A stretch of 64,000 nucleotides of DNA from Lateolabrax maculatus (Eukaryota; Chordata; Actinopteri; Acropomatiformes; Lateolabracidae), in the NCBI GenBank assembly GCA_031216445.1, contig CM062210.1, positions 5,514,501 to 5,578,500 of the forward strand, written 5' to 3'. Under the pieces are notes generated by a model. It was not told the origin of the DNA. It saw only the letters and a list, made by a program, of their open reading frames with translations, and did not search any database. Every line of letters starts with the position of its first letter. Positions within the stretch are counted from its first letter, which is position 1. Positions 12,690 through 24,862 of the stretch are shown here, in pieces. A program made the position numbers and the translations under genes.

Positions 12690-13150
12690 AGCCACCACAG
12701 CGGCGCATGAGCTATGAGATTGCCCGATCACTTGTCATGAGCTGGCATAAGGGAATGAGGCATGTGTCATATCTTGTTCAAGCAGCCTGATGCAGTGTGT
12801 TTTGGTGGATGGTTCACAGCTACTCCTCAGCCTCCTCACTGCGGCTCGTGTTGTTGAACGGTTCCTCCCCCCCCGGCTGTTAACTGACTGGGAAAGTTTG
12901 CCACCGGATACCATGACGACAGCTGGCATCCACGCTCTGCAGCGCGGCAAATGGAGGTCATCGGAAGAGACAGCACCCTCACCTCTTACCTTCACCGCCA
13001 CTGCTGCTGCCATGGCTACGCCAGCCGGCAGGCCCCCCTCGGCCCTCAGCCAACCCAGCATGCAGTTCGCCTCTCAGCGGGGCGCCGCGCGTCCTTCCCC
13101 GACGTACATATGCTCGTGTAGAGGAATTCAGGTGCCAAGAGACTAGCGCA
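12690..13150. promoter_or_regulatory. Orphan CpG-rich islet
   Basis: From about 12,840 to 13,110 the sequence is strikingly GC-rich and holds roughly two dozen CpG dinucleotides by eye, in a region otherwise poor in CpG. Open frames overlap here on both strands (118 codons plus, 108 codons minus), but they look like by-products of composition: low-complexity Ala/Ser/Arg runs, no domain, and no splice-joined partner. It may be an unmethylated promoter of a noncoding or unannotated gene, or an enhancer. Confidence 0.4.
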
Positions 13151-13236
13151 GCATGTGCTTGCATCTCTTACACGTCCAAGTCCTTGGGGCTTTACATATC
13201 CAAGTCCCTCCAGCTCGGAGAAGAAATCCACCCGTG

Positions 13237-13263
13237 AAAAAAAAAAAAAAAAAAAAAAAAAAA
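13237..13263. repeat. Poly(A) tract
   Basis: An uninterrupted run of 27 A. No retroposon body is recognisable upstream, so it may be a simple repeat. Confidence 0.85.
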
Positions 13264-14089
13264 CATAAGAAGCTGCTGCAACGAACGAGTTCAGCACTCC
13301 ACTCTTGGCAAGTAGCCCACAGCATGATCAAAACACATTTATTATTCATCACAAAGTAAAGATTCCATATCTCTGATGTGTGTGCATCAACAGGATACTT
13401 TTTTTCTTTTCCAGATCCCCTCAAAATCCACAAAGTAACTAGTTTCAGATCTATCTGTCCGTCTTTTTGTGTGAATTTTTTTTATCTGTTCGGATTTCCT
13501 CAGGTCATACATATAACTCTCAGTGTTACATAAAGCCACGGTCACAAGATGTGAGCTATGAAATTATGCTATGCTATGCTATGCATCTATTTTGCATTGT
13601 TTTGATCCTGGATTATTTCATCGTTTACAGTGTATCTCTTTCCAATTCGACCATACCACCTCGGACACACGTTTTCATGAATGTAATTTATTTATTTTGC
13701 TATTTTTCAGAACTACACAAGGCTCCATGGTGCTCTCGCATGAATAATCTTCTCTTCTTTTGTCAACAATGGTGCTCGGCTCATCAACTGTACGTCATGA
13801 TGTGGCTCTGTGACTGTTGCTGAGGGCAGTAAATACCTGCGATTGGAGGGCTGTGATGGAAAAAAGAATAATAAAGCACAGCGTCCTGCAGTTCAAGAGG
13901 ACAGGAACAAAGCAGGATGAGCCTGCAGCAGATATACAGCACTGAGACAAGTGTACAGCTGTGGAATATCAGACATATCCAGGGCCTTTTCTGGCAATCA
14001 AAGGGATTAAGTGAAATCACTTTGGTGGCATGTTTCTCTAAGAACGTTGATTTCAGCAGCAGTATTTTCACAGGTTTAGGAAATCAGCA

Positions 14090-14216
14090 ATGGTGGAACA
14101 GGTACCCAGATCCTTTCTTTAGGTTAGTAAAAGTACAGAAGTTTCAGCAAATCTTAACCTAAAGTATCAAAAGTAACGGTACTCATTCTGCAGAAAAATG
14201 GCCCCTTTAACTAATA

Positions 14217-14269
<53 letters not shown>

Positions 14270-14597
14270 GGTCAATTCTGATGCATCAATGTGTAAGCAG
14301 CATTTTACTGTTGAAGCTGGTTGAGGTGGATCTAGTTTAAAGTACTTTATATACAGTTACTGCTGGTAGATTAGTGCGGTGGTCCCGTCCAGTAGGTACT
14401 AAGATAAATCTGGTCGTGAGATGATTACCATACGTGTCAAATTTGGACACACTGATGTCGGCTGAATGTGTATACAATGATAATGTTGCGGGTCACGGAG
14501 TATAAGCATAAAAGTGAGATACTCATGTCAGATGTTCAGGTACTTCTACTTTACTTATGTACAGCACTTTTAACTAAGTAAATGTACTTAGTTTTAG
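14090..14597. mobile_element. Short nonautonomous element with AAGTAC-rich ends
   Basis: The left end has TGGTGGAACAGGTACCCAGA and GTAAAAGTACAGAAG. The right end has GGTACTTCTACTTTACTTAT and AGTAAATGTACTTAG, so the ends are roughly inverted copies rich in AAGTAC/GTACTT. The middle holds words such as AAAGTAACGGTACTCATTCTGC and an (ATT)n run. The pattern matches a repeat I know to be common in percomorph fish, and part of a second copy lies near 59,690-59,803. No coding capacity. Confidence 0.55.
14217..14269. repeat. (ATT)n microsatellite inside a repeat element
   Basis: A perfect ATT trinucleotide run of about 53 bases, expanded within the AAGTAC-type element. Confidence 0.95.
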
Positions 14598-16261
14598 TAT
14601 CAAAATACATACGGATAATGCAAAATCGAAAACCTGAAAACAATATTATAAGCTGAGTAATTGCGCGCACCTTTCTTAATATTGCATTCATGACAGTGAG
14701 GACAGTACAAGATGAACTGACAGTGACAGTGGAGCCAAATGGCATTGCAAAGAATTGAGAGCATGAATAACAAACTGAATCAAATATTAAATTCATTCAA
14801 AAGGGGATAACACTGGCAATGACAGCGTAATCAATCCACATTTTGGCCTGATTTATGATGTAACAGCTCAGACAAAAGAACACAAATGAAGAAAGAAGTC
14901 GATTTCTCCTCCACTGCGAAACCCTTCCTCCTATTGCTCTTTCTTTTGGTCCTCACTCATTTCTTAATGTTTCCTTCCTCTTTCTGTTCTTCATCCTCCA
15001 GATCACTTCAAGTCCATTTTCTTGTGCAACTTCAGTATATTACAGTTTTGTGTGATAGCATGTGGTAGTTGGAGTTATATTGCGGTGGTTTATATGTGCT
15101 ACCACCACAGTGGAGCGACCGCCTGCTCAATTTCTTTCCTTGTGACAGATTTCATCCTCTACGTATCCATCTTTCTTACCAGCTTGGGCCACATTGCTTC
15201 TGAAATAGGAAGAAAAGGTCACAGCGTTAATGCACAAAGTGACAGCAGATACATCACCTAAATCTATGGTGACTTTTGGCAATACATCCCACACATGGAC
15301 ACTCAATTTTCATTGGGTGAAAACAGGAGTGATGAGAGAGATTCGGAAACTGGAAACACACAAGGTCTCTTCTTGGCTCAAAAAGGTTTTGATTTTTAAT
15401 TGTTAATGTTTTTTTTAAATAAGGAGATAAACCTAGAAGAGGGAGTTATTATTTCTAATATATCTAATAACAAAGTATATATGTTTATTTGCCATTAAAT
15501 TAGTCTTAATTTTTGTTGATTTTAAAACAGATGGCGACAAATGGACTGTGAATTCAACCCATTAAGAGACACAACTTGGGACTTGTGTTTCAGCTTTTAC
15601 CCATTTTGCTCGTTTGTAAATATAGCCATGTTGCCAAGGATACCATTATAGTGTCCAAACTTTTTCATTTCTGTCCTTGTTTCAGGATATTTCCAGCATG
15701 ATTGGTGCACCCTTATACTGATTTGCATTGCTTTAGGCGGTTTCTCTCATCTAAGTTCTATTTTAAAGTAAATATTTTGAAATAAGGCTTCCTCACAGTA
15801 AGTAAGAGTGTGTAAATTCAGATTTGATTTTATACCATTATGCTTTATTTTACATTCATCCTGCAGATTACAGCTGATGGAAGCATCTGGCTTTTGATTT
15901 GTCGCTTGGCTTCACTAGGTTGTGACTGACTGACAGTTGAATATTTATCTTGGAAAATAGAAATGTGGGAAAATCATGGAGGCAGAAACTGGAAGTAAGA
16001 TGCCTTTGGCTCTCGCTGTGTTCCCAAATGTGCACATTAATTTGAAACAGAGTTTTTCAAAATGTTCAAATGTATAACCTGACATTGGCTTTCTGCTGCA
16101 GCTTTGCAAAATGTGATTGATGTCAGTCCTGTTTTGTTTACTGTGCCACGTTGGAGTCACTGAGAGTGAATGAGCCTGAAAAGCAACCCTGACTATTATG
16201 GGAAAACTGACTTGAGAATATTGTAGAGGTATGATGTAAATATCAACTAAATTAAGGATCC

Positions 16262-16330
16262 GGGGATGAAAAATAAGATGAGATAAAATAAGTAAGACAG
16301 AACTTTATTCATCCCAAAGGACTGTATACA
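16262..16330 (-). mobile_element. LINE-like 3' end (minus orientation)
   Basis: Read on the minus strand this gives GGGATGAATAAAGTTCTGTC followed by a tail of imperfect ATCTTATTTTATC-type units. A G-rich ATAAAG end followed by short tandem units is the usual 3' terminus of fish LINEs of the L2/Rex1 sort. The element body to the right (about 16,330-17,000) is not recognisably coding. Confidence 0.4.
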
Positions 16331-17095
16331 AAGAAAAAAGAAACTGTAAGGAAATAATTACTATGTTAAATGTATATCTGCAGTTCCCCTCAGCTCTTTC
16401 AACTCATTGTTGTGGTTTTCTTTAGCTTTCACTCTCATCCAGCTCATTTCTATCCCCAACAGATGTTCAGTGAACATCAGTGTTGGTGGCCAGAAACTCA
16501 TCCAGCTTGATGTGCTGCCATCAAGCGGCCAACAAATCAATGAATGAAATATAAATATATTGTGTATACATACAAATGATGGCACCAAGCATGAATGAAA
16601 GTGGAAGGAACCAGTTTTTACAAATCATGATGAATAAGATGTACAGATAGGAAGATCTATGTTACAATATTATTATATTGCTATGTAAAATGTAAACGAA
16701 GGTGCATCTGTGTTATCTTACAAAAAAACAAAAAATAAAAAAACAGACAAAATAAATCTCAATTCAGGCTCCACTTTCTAGCTTCTTTGCGGCTTTCAAA
16801 CTCATCTCATTCTTCAGTAGCAGACAGTTTGTCGTTGTATCACAAAATACTAATAAGCACTGTGAAATGTGATTGAAAGTTATGGAAAAAAACGAGTAAG
16901 TGGACCTTTTAGTTAAATTAGATTTTCATCCTTTTTCCCCTTTTTAATAGCTACAGCTATTATTTTTCCCTTTTATTAACATAGAAGATAACAAAATAAA
17001 CATAATAGACAGACAAACAGACAATAACATAAAGCAGTTACAATGACGTATGTGACATGATAAGAGTTAGACTGGATTAAGTAGGGAATATATGG

Positions 17096-17097
<2 letters not shown>

Positions 17098-17142
<45 letters not shown>
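17098..17142. repeat. (TG)n microsatellite
   Basis: A perfect TG run of about 45 bases. Confidence 0.95.
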
Positions 17143-17146
<4 letters not shown>

Positions 17147-19960
17147 ATGAGAGGCAGTGATATGTATCCGTGTGTAGTGATCCTGGAAATGTTGGCATGT
17201 AAAACAAGAAGTATGGCATGTGTGGCAGAGGAAAATACATAGTGTTAATGTTATAGTGATAATAAATAAATGATGTACCAGCAATATAATTTATAATGAC
17301 AGTAGACAGGCACCCCCACCGGCCCCCCAGCAACAAGCCCTCCCCACCCCACCCCCACAAACTACTATTTCCGTTGTCAAAAATGTGTTCACGCTCCACG
17401 GGGCGAACTGTATGAAGCGGTGCATCACATGGTGAGTAAATAAATAAAAACCAACATGTTTTGCAAAATGTAGGAAATGAACTACACTTGCAATCATGTT
17501 AGATTCGTCCTGTAACAGAACAGGTCAAGACATTATCTCATAATGATTTCACCGGCCACAGTGTGACTCCTTCTCGCCTATCTGTTTATTTTAAGAACAA
17601 CTTGGACTGAATTGTCCAAGGGCAGATGTTTGAGGTAATGTATGAGAGCGTTATTTTTACGATCATTAGGGTGGATATTTCCTTTACAGATTCAGTTAAA
17701 TCTCCTGCAGATTGCAGGCTGTTGGAGCCATTAGTAAGGAGGCTTTTTTCACACCCTCTGTCTCTCTCTATCACTCTTTGTCCTTGTGGGTGATTAGAAT
17801 GCACCCTGGTTGTCTGTCTGCTTGCTCATTAATCACACTGCGAGAGACTGGGCCGAACACTAAATATACAGTTTGTCCTCATCTCAGCACTCCACACAAA
17901 GTGCTATTACAGCAGAAAACCACACAGGGTCATATATGACTCATAAGCAGGGCTCCGGGTCGGCCAGCGCTCGTTATAGTAACTCTACCAATACGTAAGG
18001 CAGTGACTCCCCAGCATTTATGTAAAATATTACTCCCATTAAACACAAAATCTTGGATAACAGCATCTACAGTTGGGCCTGCACATGTATTCTGTGTATA
18101 TTACCTTCACATTACAGTGTTTTCAAAGGTCAGACCTCAGCGAAAAGTTCTCACCTACAATGGCTAACCAACTCATGAGCTGTCTACTTGTGGTCCAATC
18201 ACCAAAGACGCATGTTTACCAGGTTTTTTTTTTCCGTCTACATCTTACATCAGAGCAGATAAACACGTCATTTTTTGTTGTTTGTTTAATCCATTGTCTA
18301 CACTTTTGCTCTTTCTGAAACTGCCAGATGTCACTGTTAATGCAGCACCACGAACACCGCTTCAGCTGCGAAATCCAATGCTTGACAGACCTGCTGTGCT
18401 GAGTTACGGTAGCTAAAATCGGATAATCACTATTCAGGTGAGAGGTTTAAGTGAATAAGCAATTCCCTGTTTGGACTTTGGTGTGGAGGGAACATACAGT
18501 ATATATATTATTATTAGTTATTCCCTGGCTGAAAGAAATCAAACAGCTCGATGTTTTTATTGCTTAATTGAATACTAAATGGAAACTCAGTATCAACCCA
18601 AAGTTAAACCTTGAGTACCGTAGATGAACTTTTTCCAACCCATGGGTGACAAAGGATGCAAATGAGCACATTTTGTTTCATGAAAAAAAACCAAAAAAAA
18701 CAGCGTCAGTAATAAGGGCAGACAGCGTTCACCCCTCAAGCCTCACTGGTACCAATAATTTCGACAGTTTTAAAGACGGAGGAGGATATTTGTGATTCAG
18801 AAGAGAGCGTTCATCTGTTCAACAGACTGCCAACACGCACCAGAACTTCAGATAAATTGGCAATACGCCTGATGCAGTTAACCACTCAAATGCCAAGTCA
18901 AATCAGGTCTCCTGGGAGGAGGAGTTGCAAAAGAAACACACTTCACCAAGTGATACATAATATCTTGGGATATGATCAAAAAGAACAGGGACACTGTAAT
19001 AGGGATCCTTTTTTATATTCCCCTTTCTCTAATTATACTGCTTTAGATGGGCCTGCACATTCAAAGACCAACCTAAGGGCAGCCATTTACCTGCAACCTA
19101 AACTCATAAGCCCTTATTGCTGCATGATTCACAGGCAAACATAATGAGGTTGGAACAGTCGCTTCCCTAATGGAATCCAAACACTCTTTTTCAGATTTTG
19201 TTTTCTGTCTAAGGACCTACCAGCTAAGTGTGTGAATGTGGAATGTTTTGCATTTTTAACATCAAATGTCTGCTCTTTGACACATCTGTCTACCCAACAT
19301 ACTGATTAGCCTATCGCTGGAAAAATAAATATATCTACTAATACAACTACAGACGTGGGCCTTCAATTGATAACGATTCTGTCTTTGAGATTCATCTTCG
19401 TCCCTCGGGAGAAGAGATGAGTGCGCGACTCATTTCCACTGGGAAATCTGGGAATTGTGCCTCGAAAAGGGCCCTCATGGGAATATTACACAGTGTGTGA
19501 AAACAGTTGTAAAACATATTCTGTCTGTTTATGACGTCTGAGAAAATTACTCAAAGTGACATCACTTGAGACTGTAAAAGTTTAACTACTTTGAAGGATG
19601 TGGGTGTTTACCAGGCACTGGCTCCAATAAATATTGGGCTGCATTATAGGAAGTCCAAAACTTAAAACTTAAAACTCAAAACTTAGGCCTGAGCTGCAAT
19701 GATTATGACCATTTCTTCCTTTAAATCTGTCTCTTGTGTGCCCCAAACTTTAAAGAAATGCAATACTAAATAATTGGAGTACCTCATTATTTGTGCGAAT
19801 GTGTGAAACCTCAATAAAAAAAAGGGGGCTACACCAAAACCTCTGGACCAACTAAAAGGTTATTGGTATTTCTTTAAAACATTTTCTCCAAGTGGAAGAT
19901 GTGTTCTGCTTGTGCTTCATCTGGCTTGTTACTGGTGTGATATAGAAGAATGAGGTTCTG

Positions 19961-19994
19961 TGATATATATATATGATATATATATATATATATG
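19961..19994. repeat. (TA)n microsatellite
   Basis: Two TA runs interrupted once by GA, followed by ATGATCATGTGATATA. Confidence 0.85.
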
Positions 19995-20632
19995 ATCATG
20001 TGATATAACACCTTCAATTAAGATTACAATAAATAACAGATGCACCTATACAAATAAAAAATGCTGAAATACACATGTATTTGCTATGTTATCATTTTGA
20101 CACACTGACAATTAAAAATCATAAGCCAATATGTATTAAAATTCTTCCCTACAGCATGATGGAATATTCCCTAAACAGTGTCACTCATCATTGTTGTTGT
20201 TGTATTTTATTTTTTTCATAAACAACCAGCTCCGAGCGATTTTGTTTCTTCATCCTGATGGGTTCAAGAGTCTGTGGGGTGAGTTTTCCCTGCAGGCATA
20301 TACACGTCCTTGGTGTGAGGTGGTATGTTTTTCTCTGACAGGTTGTTTGCTCGGGAAGATGTCAGCGGTTCATCTGCAGCACATTCACTTTAAACTCAAC
20401 ATGGGAACAGTATGTGTCTGCAGGAGGCGGTGGAGAAACAAGCTGCAGAACTTTAGATGTACTGTACACTCACTGTATAAATATCTGTTACGTCTTCCAG
20501 CGCAGTGTCAAGGTTTCACTGTAAACAGAACTGCTGAGCACAGGGCTGGGCTAGGCTTAATCTACGGAGAAAGCAATGAATCATAAACAAGATGTCTGTA
20601 TTGACTTATCGACCTTTAGACACGTCAAAGTG

Positions 20633-20652
20633 CCCCCCCCCCCCCCCCCCCC
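20633..20652. repeat. Poly(C) tract
   Basis: A run of about 20 C. Such homopolymers are prone to assembly length errors. Confidence 0.9.
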
Positions 20653-22329
20653 AACAGCATTTCAATTTGAGCCACAATAATTCTCTGGATTGTAACTCTC
20701 ACATTTCATGCTTGATTTCATATTTCTCTCCACATTTGGGAAAAGCAGTTCTGTTTGCTTACGCAATTTACGTTAATGGCTCTGGAGATTGTTTTTGTTA
20801 CGGCTCGGGCAGGCGTAATATGTGGGAAGTTGCTTTATAAAAACAAAGTACCCTTTGTCACAGATCATCTAGCTTTGTTTCACCTTGGAGATATGAGAGT
20901 TTACACGGCATAAAGCAAGGGATTTACTGACATGACAACATAACACTGTCCACTCTGCAAACATGATTTACCATAATCCTTTTAAAAATGTGTCATTACA
21001 CAGTGATACATTAATACACAGACGTATTGAAAAACCCGCCACTGCTGCTGTCGCTTCTTCTTTCCATTATAAGCAGAATCTTATTGATCCATAGCATCAT
21101 ACAGTTAATACAGCAGCAGATCACCAATATACAACCAATCACTGCTGCAGTCAAACATACAACTACTGTAACACAAATATAATTCAATTATTTAGTTTAG
21201 AAGTGGAGAGTAAAGTAGAGAGAAATAAAAGCCATGCAGAAAAGGTACAAATGCGGGTTGACAAAATGTTAACACTAATTTTAACTCAATAAACTCCAAC
21301 AAGTACAAAAACTGCAAAATCTTTTAACTTGTCAAGGAAAACTGTGACAAATCGTGACAAATCAAATGAAAAAGAGTCCAGCTCTTTCCTTGAACTGACA
21401 ACGAGCTGCAGGGCTGCTGCCATTTCTTTCAAATTCAAACCACTCTTCCACCACAGAAATAATTCAGGCTAGAATATTTAATTTTTTGAAAGAGTAAACA
21501 GCACGATCTTCCTCTTACAAATGAAAAGTTGAATTAGCATCAGCAACAAAACGCTCCCATGCTCAATGCAATACACTTAGGGGTTTTGCCTCTATAGCTT
21601 TATTTGTCTTGCTGACTTTGTGACCATTTTAAAGTTGTGCTTCTGTTACACTATGTTTAAGTTCTTTTGGATAACAATAACGAAGACATCTTTAAAGCAA
21701 CGGACTCAAGAGAATTTTGGGAAATGCACGGAAATTCAACGTGACATTATCCTGTAATTGACACTTCTGGCCACAGTGGCTGCTTTTACATACTCTGGTT
21801 TTAATATTTGAGCTTTAATTACTTATTTGAGCAGAATGTGCTTCCTTTGTGTTTACCTTATATACGGTATGTGTGTTTGTGTATAGACACAGGGGTTAAA
21901 AAGATGGCTGCACGTAAAACAATCTCATATTTCAACCACACCATCCTCCTAGTTCATTAATATTGCTTTTGTAAAGCGCAAACAGCTCTCAGTGCAAACA
22001 TACAAGAACTGGCTCCAAGCTGCCGAAGTGTTTGTCTGTTTAAGCTCCATGCAGTCAAACTTTTTGAATTAACGCTCTCCAACACTTTTAGCTCTGACGT
22101 GCCCTTCTAAAAGAAATCATCGGGGTCAGGACGGTTGGCACAGATTGGTAGGGCCAGATTGACTTCCACAACGACTCACCACACCCTGACCTTACGTGTC
22201 AAAGGTAAGGTGTGAAGTGAAGTTTAGCATGACATTTATGGCTCATATCTGCTGTAAATGATTGGAGCGCCCTTTGTCTACATGGCTGGAGTTAATGGGG
22301 ATGTCAGGGAGAAGGTGAGGTCATCTCTA

Positions 22330-22810
22330 GCAGTGGGAGAGAGGAAACAGAGATGAGCGCGCGCATGGCAAATCAGCGGCTATTGACAGTCGTGGAGATC
22401 AAACACATGACGCCTCCGTAGCGTGGCGCTTTCACTGGCCAGTGGCCATCGCCGCCACCACGTGTGACCATAGCACGGTAAAGGTCAGCGCGTAAAGTGT
22501 CGCCTCGCTGCTAAACGCAGACCCGATACACAGCAGCAGGGCAGGAAAGCTGCCCTTTAACACTCCATCAGGATTGATCTGTCCTGAAGGCTTTACTCTC
22601 CTCAGTCAGTGAATATTGGGTAAATCACTATCTCTGAAATTACACAGTTAATGCAGTCTTTAAAAAGAACCTGCTCATTTAGAGCGATTAACACCCTGTA
22701 ATGTAGAGACGCTAATGGTTGGTATTCTGCCTAAGCTTAAATAATATGCAGCAGGCGAACACCACGGAAGTTCTGCCGTGCATGCATGCGGAAGACTGCG
22801 CGTGTATTGT
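22330..22810. promoter_or_regulatory. Second CpG-rich intergenic islet
   Basis: From about 22,350 to 22,530 there are close to twenty CpG dinucleotides by eye, including a GCGCGCG cluster, plus an E-box-type CACGTG near 22,459. A smaller CpG cluster lies near 22,760-22,805. No open frame or splice-bounded exon accompanies it. It is a candidate enhancer or promoter of an unseen transcript. Confidence 0.3.
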
Positions 22811-23649
22811 TTCACTGCCACTACTTTTAGATTTCACATTTTAATTAAAAACTACTTTGAACAGAACCCCAGGAGGAAATCACTCAGAAAGAAACACCCA
22901 AAATTGTAAACAAAACATTATCTAAAAATGTCAGCTGCGTGCATTTTCTCTCTCTTTCCGTTTCGCTCCCTTCAAACACACACACACACACACACATGCA
23001 CACAAAAAGAAAAAACAAGGTCTGACCATTGGCCATTAAACAGCCATTAGTTCAGCTGACTCACCTCTTCAAGGAGCAGTATGGCCCAAGGCACAGTGAT
23101 GCACTGTGGGTCACATTATGGCTCGGTTACTGCAGAATCTCAAAGGTTAATTCAAAGTCAGCACGTTAATTCTTCAATAAATCATCCTTAACTCCTAATT
23201 ATTTTCCTCCCCCTTTTGACTGTCAACATTGAGCACAGGTAGCGCCTCTTCCTGTCCTCAAGCCACCTTGGAACAGTAATGAGTTAACAAGCTCAGGTCT
23301 AGGTAAATCTCTGATTAGCCAAATATGATAAGCTTGTGGGTCATAATGAAATTGGCCCTATTCCACTTCCAACAAGAGCCGGCAGCTAAAGAAGTTACAG
23401 GAAGTCTCTCCAGCCCTCCGCCGGCTCCCACTGTCAGCGCTACTTGCCAGACATCACTATTAATGGGCATGTGTCCATATTTATAGGCGGTGATTCGAGG
23501 ATGAAAGGTATATCTTGGTCATAATTTTCAGTTTTTCAACTTTCATAGAATCTAGTTGATGGATTGAGATGCTTCTCGTTTTCACCGCCTTCTCTCCAGT
23601 CCTTTAGCACCACACTGTGCCTCAACTGGGAAGCACAGTTGTTAAAGAG

Positions 23650-23705
23650 TGTGTGTGTGTGTGTGTGTGAGTGTGTGGGGGTGTGTGGGTGTGTGTGTGT
23701 GCGTG
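23650..23705. repeat. Imperfect (TG)n microsatellite
   Basis: TG units with GG and GC interruptions, ending in GCGTGCGTGCG. Confidence 0.85.
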
Positions 23706-23855
23706 CGTGCGCACTGCAAAGACCTGCCATGTGCATGTGTGTTAAAGTTAAGTGTGTGTGACATTTTGCTGATCCTCATGATTTTTAGAGGCTTAAGGTT
23801 AGGCACACAGTTAGTGAATGAATCTAGCCAATTTAAGGCCTTGACAACTAGTAAT

Positions 23856-23862
<7 letters not shown>

Positions 23863-23906
<44 letters not shown>
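23863..23906. repeat. (TG)n microsatellite
   Basis: A nearly perfect TG run about 160 bases right of the preceding TG repeat. Confidence 0.95.
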
Positions 23907-23910
<4 letters not shown>

Positions 23911-24721
23911 TGAGTGACAAAGACTGGGAGAGTGAGAGGAACTGCCAGGACTTAGAAAACACTGTCATACAGCAGAAAAGAGGAACCATGCTGTGACCAA
24001 TTATGATGAGATGTTTTTGTTAAGCTTTTTTCTTTTCCTTTTGCCAATTTTCCTGTCAGTGTGCCCCGTTCTGCAACCACATTTAAAATCAAATAATTCA
24101 TCCCATTCCTATTTGTTATTTTAATCCTGTCTGCCATATTTTAAGTGGCTATTTTCTTTAAAAGAAGCTGAAGAAATACAAAGCAGAAACATTCTTGTTG
24201 ACCTTACTCTCATGCCAGGAGGAGTTTCTATTCTTAGATGTGAGTTTGTTTCTGAAGACCTGCCTGGTACAGCCACGCTTTACTCAAACCAACAGAAATT
24301 CTGGCTGAATTTGAAGGAAATGTGTCTAAAACGAAATAAAATATTTCCAATTGTTGGAACGGTGCAGCCATGAAAACAACATCATATGGCTTCAATTAAA
24401 GGAATCGTTTTGGGAAATAAGCGTATTCGTTTTCTTGCTGCTTGGGAAGTCGTTCTTCAGATTTCAGTGTGTTCATGAGCTTAAAGTAATGTGGAAACAC
24501 AGGGACGTCACAAAGGAGATGTGTTGTACTTTTTTTTCTCAGTGTTTAACAACACATTGATAGCAACTTACAATTACAACCTAATACCATATAACAAATT
24601 CATGTTTGTATGCAATATGTGAATTAATAAAGTTACCATCAACTAAACTTTTACAAAATTTACATTTCTGCGTATAAGACGTCAACTTTAATGTCCAGTC
24701 ATGTAACTTTTCGCCGACTTC

Positions 24722-24862
24722 GAAGGGGGGATTCATGTGAATTAGGTAATGAAAACATTTATTCTTAGTTTGAGGTGATTATACACTAATGAAAATATAA
24801 GAATATTATATTCTATTTCTGCCAATAGAGCCCCCTAAATTCTACACACTGGTCCTTTAAGA
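24722..24862 (-). mobile_element. Remnant of a common fish nonautonomous repeat
   Basis: It contains AGAATATTATATTCTATTTC, TGCCAATAGAGCCCCCTAAA and CTACACACTGGTCCTTTAA. On the minus strand this reads as an element opening GGACCAGTGTGTAGAATTTA, a start I recall from a repeat frequent in percomorph intergenic DNA. Only one end survives, and there is no coding potential. Confidence 0.45.

Noticed and set aside
12735..13146. Overlapping 108- and 118-codon open frames as a real gene
   Set aside because: Both strands are open because of GC-rich composition. No domain or exon structure is visible, so it is kept only as a CpG islet.
20191..20586. 131-codon open frame, plus strand
   Set aside because: It begins in a poly-T/hydrophobic run, has no recognisable domain and no splice-joined partner. 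It is likely chance.
23642..23996. Open frames of 115 codons on both strands
   Set aside because: They are produced by (TG)n/(CA)n repeats, giving CVCVCV and THTHTH strings.
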